Assembly: GCA_041751425.1 (NCBI GenBank)
Contig: JBGSXL010000004.1
Coordinates: forward strand, 1-64,000
From: JAVVEG01 sp041751425
Lineage (GTDB): Bacteria > Pseudomonadota > Gammaproteobacteria > Pseudomonadales > Pseudohongiellaceae
DNA: 64,000 nucleotides
Reading direction: 5' to 3'
The first letter of the stretch is position 1. Each line of letters begins with the position of its first letter. The position numbers were made by a program, and so were the translations under genes. Below are positions 60,739-64,000 of the stretch, in pieces. The notes under the pieces are model-generated. The model was given only the letters and a program-made list of their open reading frames with translations. It ran no database searches and was not told the DNA's origin.

Positions 60739-61161
60739 TTATAGCAAGGTAGCAGCAATACCCAGAGAGCTCGCTGCGCGAATTAATAACTTATCTAAAG
60801 AGACAATGCGAAAGCCATGGTTTGCGGAGACAGCCAAGTGCAGTGCATCTCCAGCGCGCAGGTTAAGTAAATGTTGATCTGCGAAGCGAGCAGCTGTGAG
60901 GAAATCCTGACGAGTCAACGACAACACTTTAAAAGAAAGTTCCACGGTAGAAGTAAAGAGAGCCAGCGCATCAGCGCGTTGTTCAAGAGATATTTGCGCT
61001 GTTCGCACCTTTATCGCCAGCGCTGACGAGATCTCGGTCATCACCCAGTCACTGATCCACATATCTTCTACTGGTTGATTGGCCAGCCATTCTTGAATTT
61101 CCACAGTGCGCAATTCATTGGTCAATGCAGCTACTAAAAGACTGGTATCCAAATAAAGCAC
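60739..61161 (-). CDS. VapC-type PIN-domain toxin
   Basis: A 140-residue PIN-domain endoribonuclease of the type II toxin class. Catalytic acids: MLYLDTSLLVAAL (Asp), DWVMTEISSALAI (Glu), and LRAGDALHLAVSANHGF with IVSLD (Asp residues). It starts with GTG overlapping the TAG stop of the antitoxin gene by one base, so translation is coupled. Likely cleaves RNA when unmasked; the target is unknown. Confidence 0.88.
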   Translation of the reverse strand: MLYLDTSLLVAALTNELRTVEIQEWLANQPVEDMWISDWVMTEISSALAIKVRTAQISLEQRADALALFTSTVELSFKVLSLTRQDFLTAARFADQHLLNLRAGDALHLAVSANHGFRIVSLDKLLIRAASSLGIAATLL

Positions 61162-61409
61162 TAGTAACGTCCATCCTCACGCAAGCGTCGCACTAAGCTT
61201 GCCGCATCTTCTTGTTGTAATGGCATGCTGTCTGTAAGTCTGCGGAATGTTTTCAGATCCAGCGGTTTACGTACTTTCTCTGGTTGCGAAATGCGCGCCA
61301 CTGGCTTGCCGTGTTTAGTGATGACAATGGTTCCACCCTGTGCGGCAATATCTGTCAATTTACTCAGGTTAGCTTTCGCATCTGCCAAGGTAACTGTTTT
61401 GTCAGTCAT
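61161..61409 (-). CDS. Phd/YefM-type antitoxin
   Basis: An 82-residue antitoxin, first gene of the pair. The N-terminal DNA-binding Phd/YefM fold reads VTLADAKANLSKLTDIAAQG and TIVITKHGKPVARI; the C-terminal part (FRRLTDSMPLQQEDAASLVR) would wrap around the VapC toxin. It probably represses its own operon. The ATG at 61407-61409 follows GGAGGGGG. The pair sits between ugd and prpB, genes unrelated in function, as expected for a mobile TA module. Confidence 0.87.
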   Translation of the reverse strand: MTDKTVTLADAKANLSKLTDIAAQGGTIVITKHGKPVARISQPEKVRKPLDLKTFRRLTDSMPLQQEDAASLVRRLREDGRY

Positions 61410-61618
61410 ACCCCCTCCAATCAGACCAATTATTTAGTCACATTATAGTCCAAGATTAGAAAAGTGCCATTCTTCAATGCCAGAAAAAGCAAATAACGTA
61501 GAACATTGGATTTCTTACGACCCCCATATATTGTTGTATACTCCGCTTCCCGAGCACATTCAGATTGCACGTTGAACGCATCATTTGCACGCATTAACAG
61601 AACAACCCAGGAGACTCC

Positions 61619-62503
61619 ATGTCCACCAGACTTACCGCCGGCGCGCGCTTTCGTAAAGCCCTTCGCACGCATAAACCCCTGCCAGTTGTCGGCACCATCA
61701 ACGCTTATACCGCCATGCTGGCCGAGCAGGCCGGGCACCACGCTATTTACTTGTCTGGCGCGGGCGTGGCAAATGCCTCTTATGGCTTGCCGGATCTGGG
61801 TATCACCAGCTTAAATGATGTGATCATCGACGTAGAGCGCATCACCGGTGCCAGCGACCTGCCGTTGCTGGTGGACATTGATACCGGCTGGGGCGGCGCG
61901 TTCAATATTGCCCGCACTATTCAATTGATGGAACGTGCTGGTGCAGCGGCTGTGCATATTGAGGATCAGGTATCACAGAAGCGCTGCGGACATCGCCCCA
62001 ACAAGGCCATCGTGAGCAAAGCCGAGATGGTGGACCGCGTGAAAGCCGCCGTGGATGCCCGTATTGATGAAGATTTCGTGATCATGGCCCGCACCGATGC
62101 GCTGGCTGTGGAAGGTATGGAATCTGCCATTGACCGCGCCATTGCCTGCGTGGAAGCCGGCGCCGACGCGATATTCCCGGAAGCCATGCTGACGCTGGAA
62201 GACTATAAGAAGTTCACCACTGCCGTGCATGTGCCGGTGCTTGCGAATATCACCGAGTTTGGTGCCACACCATTGTTCAGCCAGGAAGAGCTGGGTTCAG
62301 TAGGCATAGCGATGGTGTTGTACCCGTTGAGTGCGTTCCGCGCCATGAGCAAAGCCGCCACGCAGGTGTACACCAGTATTCTGCAAAATGGCCACCAAAA
62401 TGCGGTGCTTGATGCGATGCAGACGCGCAAAGAATTATATGAGGTGCTGGGTTACCACGCCTATGAAGAGAAGCTGGATGCGTTGTTCAAGGACGCCAAA
62501 TAA
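61619..62503 (+). CDS. prpB: 2-methylisocitrate lyase
   Basis: Cleaves 2-methylisocitrate to pyruvate and succinate in propionate catabolism. The 294-residue PEP-mutase/ICL-superfamily protein carries HAIYLSGAGVANASYGLPD, the DIDTGWGGAF metal site, IEDQVSQKRCGHRPNKAIV with the catalytic KRCGH, and EFGATPLFSQEELGSVG. Strong AGGAG ribosome binding site. It is 12 bp ahead of prpC, so the two are one transcript. No prpR regulator lies upstream. Confidence 0.95.
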   Translation: MSTRLTAGARFRKALRTHKPLPVVGTINAYTAMLAEQAGHHAIYLSGAGVANASYGLPDLGITSLNDVIIDVERITGASDLPLLVDIDTGWGGAFNIARTIQLMERAGAAAVHIEDQVSQKRCGHRPNKAIVSKAEMVDRVKAAVDARIDEDFVIMARTDALAVEGMESAIDRAIACVEAGADAIFPEAMLTLEDYKKFTTAVHVPVLANITEFGATPLFSQEELGSVGIAMVLYPLSAFRAMSKAATQVYTSILQNGHQNAVLDAMQTRKELYEVLGYHAYEEKLDALFKDAK

Positions 62504-62515
62504 AAGAGAGGGTTT

Positions 62516-63646
62516 ATGAGCACAGCAAAGAAATTGACTGGCGCGGGATTGCGCGGCCAGGTAGCGGGCGAAACGGCCCTGTGTACAGTCGGCAAGACCG
62601 GCTCCGGACTCACCTATCGCGGCTATGACATCAGCGTATTGGCCGAGAAAGCCCGCTTCGAGGAAGTCGCCTTTCTGCTGCTGCGCGGCCACCTGCCGAC
62701 ACAAAGCGAGCTTGATCATTATGTGAGTAAACTCAAATCCTTACGCGTACTACCTAAAGCGTTGAAAGAGGTATTGGAGCGCATTCCTGCGGACGCTCAC
62801 CCAATGGATGTGATGCGTACCGGCTGCTCCATGCTTGGCAATCTGGAGACAGAAACCAGCTTCGCGCAACAGGACAATACAATTGATCGTCTGCTGGCCA
62901 CCCTGCCCTCTATCATCTGTTATTGGTACCGCTTCTCAAACGATGGTGTGCGCATTGACACCGACACCGACGACGACTCCATCGGCGCGCATTTCCTGCA
63001 CATGCTCAGCGGCAAGACACCTGACCCGTTGTTCACTCAAGTGATGAATGTGTCCCTGATTCTGTACGCCGAACACGAATTCAACGCCTCCACCTTCACT
63101 GCCCGCGTGTGCGCCTCTACCCTGTCCGACATGCATTCCTGCGTAACTGCGGCCATCGGCTCGTTGCGCGGCCCTCTGCATGGCGGCGCTAACGAAGCGG
63201 CCATGGAGATGATCGAGAAATGGCATAGCGCCGAGGAAGCCGAGCGAGAGATCATGGGCATGCTGGAGCGCAAAGAGAAGATCATGGGCTTTGGCCACGC
63301 TATTTATAGCGAATCAGACCCGCGCAACGCCATCATCAAGCAATGGGCCGAGAAACTGGCCGCCAAAGTTGGCGACAATGTGTTGTACCCGGTCTCTGTA
63401 CGCTGCGAAGAGGTGATGTGGCGCGAGAAGAAACTATTCTGCAACGCGGATTTCTTCCATGCTTCCGCTTATCATTTTTTGGGAATTCCAACTAAACTGT
63501 TCACGCCGATATTTGTAATGTCACGTGTTACGGGTTGGGCGGCGCATGTGAAGGAGCAGCGGGCGAATAATCGGATTATTCGGCCGAGTGCGGATTATAC
63601 GGGGCCGGCTACGGCAGATTGGGTGGATATTGGGAAAAGAGGTTAA
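62516..63646 (+). CDS. prpC: 2-methylcitrate synthase
   Basis: Condenses propionyl-CoA with oxaloacetate. The 376-residue citrate-synthase-family protein shows GLTYRGYDISVLAEKARFEE, the catalytic His in GSLRGPLHGGANEAAMEMI and GFGHAIYSESDPRN, and the Asp/His block LFCNADFFHASAYHFLGIPTK (shown in part: NADFFHASAYHF). Length and prpB linkage favour methylcitrate over citrate synthase. The acnD and prpF genes that normally follow are not in the window; an MBL-protein gene comes next. Confidence 0.93.
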   Translation: MSTAKKLTGAGLRGQVAGETALCTVGKTGSGLTYRGYDISVLAEKARFEEVAFLLLRGHLPTQSELDHYVSKLKSLRVLPKALKEVLERIPADAHPMDVMRTGCSMLGNLETETSFAQQDNTIDRLLATLPSIICYWYRFSNDGVRIDTDTDDDSIGAHFLHMLSGKTPDPLFTQVMNVSLILYAEHEFNASTFTARVCASTLSDMHSCVTAAIGSLRGPLHGGANEAAMEMIEKWHSAEEAEREIMGMLERKEKIMGFGHAIYSESDPRNAIIKQWAEKLAAKVGDNVLYPVSVRCEEVMWREKKLFCNADFFHASAYHFLGIPTKLFTPIFVMSRVTGWAAHVKEQRANNRIIRPSADYTGPATADWVDIGKRG

Positions 63647-63680
63647 CGTTGAAGAGCCCGTCGGGGTAAACCCGCCGTGG

Positions 63681-63701
63681 TTAAACCTCTTCGAGGTTTA
63701 A
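63681..63701. terminator. Perfect hairpin after prpC
   Basis: TTAAACCTC at 63681-63689, loop TTC, GAGGTTTAA at 63693-63701. A perfect nine-pair stem in the 85 bp between prpC and the next gene. It lacks a strong T run, so termination is possible but unproven. Confidence 0.45.
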
Positions 63702-63731
63702 GGCAATATTAATTAGCATTGGAGATTGCTC

Positions 63732-64000
63732 ATGGAAAAAAATAAAAACAAGCGCTTCAGATTTTTTGCCGCCGCGTCGCTTTCTGTTGGGGTGGCTGTG
63801 GCTATGTTTGGGTATGTGAATGCTCAGGCGCCGGGGGCTGCGCCTGGGAATGTGGAGACTGACACCCATCGGTTTCAGTTGATTACGGATGGTGTTTATC
63901 ACTTCATGGGCACCGGTTCTGTGAACACGATGAGTAACGGCATGTTGGTTGTTGGTGAGAATGATTTGCTCGTTGTGGATTCTCATGTCACGCCAAATGC
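63732..64000 (+). CDS. Exported MBL-fold metallohydrolase, N-terminal part
   Basis: Partial gene cut by the window edge; 89 codons are visible. The start ATG at 63732 follows GGAG. Signal peptide RFFAAASLSVGVAVAMFGYV with cleavage near VNAQ. The mature start reads RFQLITDGVYHFMGTGSVNT then GMLVVGENDLLVVDSHVTP, the opening strands of a metallo-beta-lactamase domain just before the HxHxDH site, which lies outside. Function cannot be told from this part. Confidence 0.8.
   Translation, partial: MEKNKNKRFRFFAAASLSVGVAVAMFGYVNAQAPGAAPGNVETDTHRFQLITDGVYHFMGTGSVNTMSNGMLVVGENDLLVVDSHVTPN

Overview
The window looks like chromosomal DNA from a gammaproteobacterium, probably a marine or aquatic relative of Pseudomonadales/Cellvibrionales. 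The evidence is the smc-zipA-ligA block, cpdA-yqiA-parE-parC, pilT divergent from yggS, a FimX-like protein, prpB-prpC, and a two-component pair of the 'proteobacterial dedicated sortase' type. These assignments rest on reading the proteins; no database was searched. I saw no rRNA, tRNA or CRISPR.

Layout. 1-330: intergenic DNA with a large foldback repeat. 397-3901: pepQ, a FlK-like thioesterase, lepB, tesB. 4108-8232: a lipocalin-like exported protein, ackA and a divergent phosphoketolase, together a probable acetyl-phosphate/acetate operon. 8545-11437: an overlapping DUF2868/DUF3482 GTPase pair. 11485-19430: SGNH hydrolase, hemH, TolC-like protein, thiC, DAHP synthase, GST. 19750-22727: the sortase-type response regulator and kinase. 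23388-28323: a compact ECF sigma/ChrR photo-oxidative stress locus. Its two divergent transcription units each carry a TGATCC-N18-TA promoter; they encode cyclopropane synthase, DUF1365, a SnoaL-like protein, an unknown exported protein, the sigma factor and its zinc/cupin anti-sigma. 28670-37032: cpdA, yqiA, parE and parC, with a penicillin-acylase gene and a REP-like palindrome between parE and parC. 37120-37673: two long foldback elements. 37739-44066: a type IV pilus/c-di-GMP neighbourhood (degenerate cyclase, FimX-like protein, pilT). 44168-45530: an IS1111-type insertion sequence. 45767-54351: a lytic transglycosylase, ligA, zipA and smc, all on the minus strand. 54540-60723: an MBL RNA-type hydrolase and cell-surface sugar genes (UDP-glucuronate epimerase, ugd, VanZ) with a cysteine-synthase-like enzyme and the relic of a nucleotide-sugar dehydrogenase. 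60739-61409: a VapC/Phd toxin-antitoxin pair. 61619-64000: prpB, prpC and the start of an exported MBL protein cut by the window edge.

The most distinctive structures are non-coding. (1) A dispersed foldback repeat (family A) occurs at 1-20, 202-320 and around 44150/45610. The IS1111-type element sits exactly in the loop of the last copy, so comparison with the intact copy fixes the IS ends. (2) Two foldbacks at 37120-37280 and 37515-37673 (family B) share a nearly identical 35-nt loop core in opposite orientation but have unrelated stems of 55-65 nt. (3) The ECF/ChrR divergent promoters are readable to the base. Short in-frame tandem repeats (12-bp units in ackA and ligA, 6-bp units in zipA) recur through the window.
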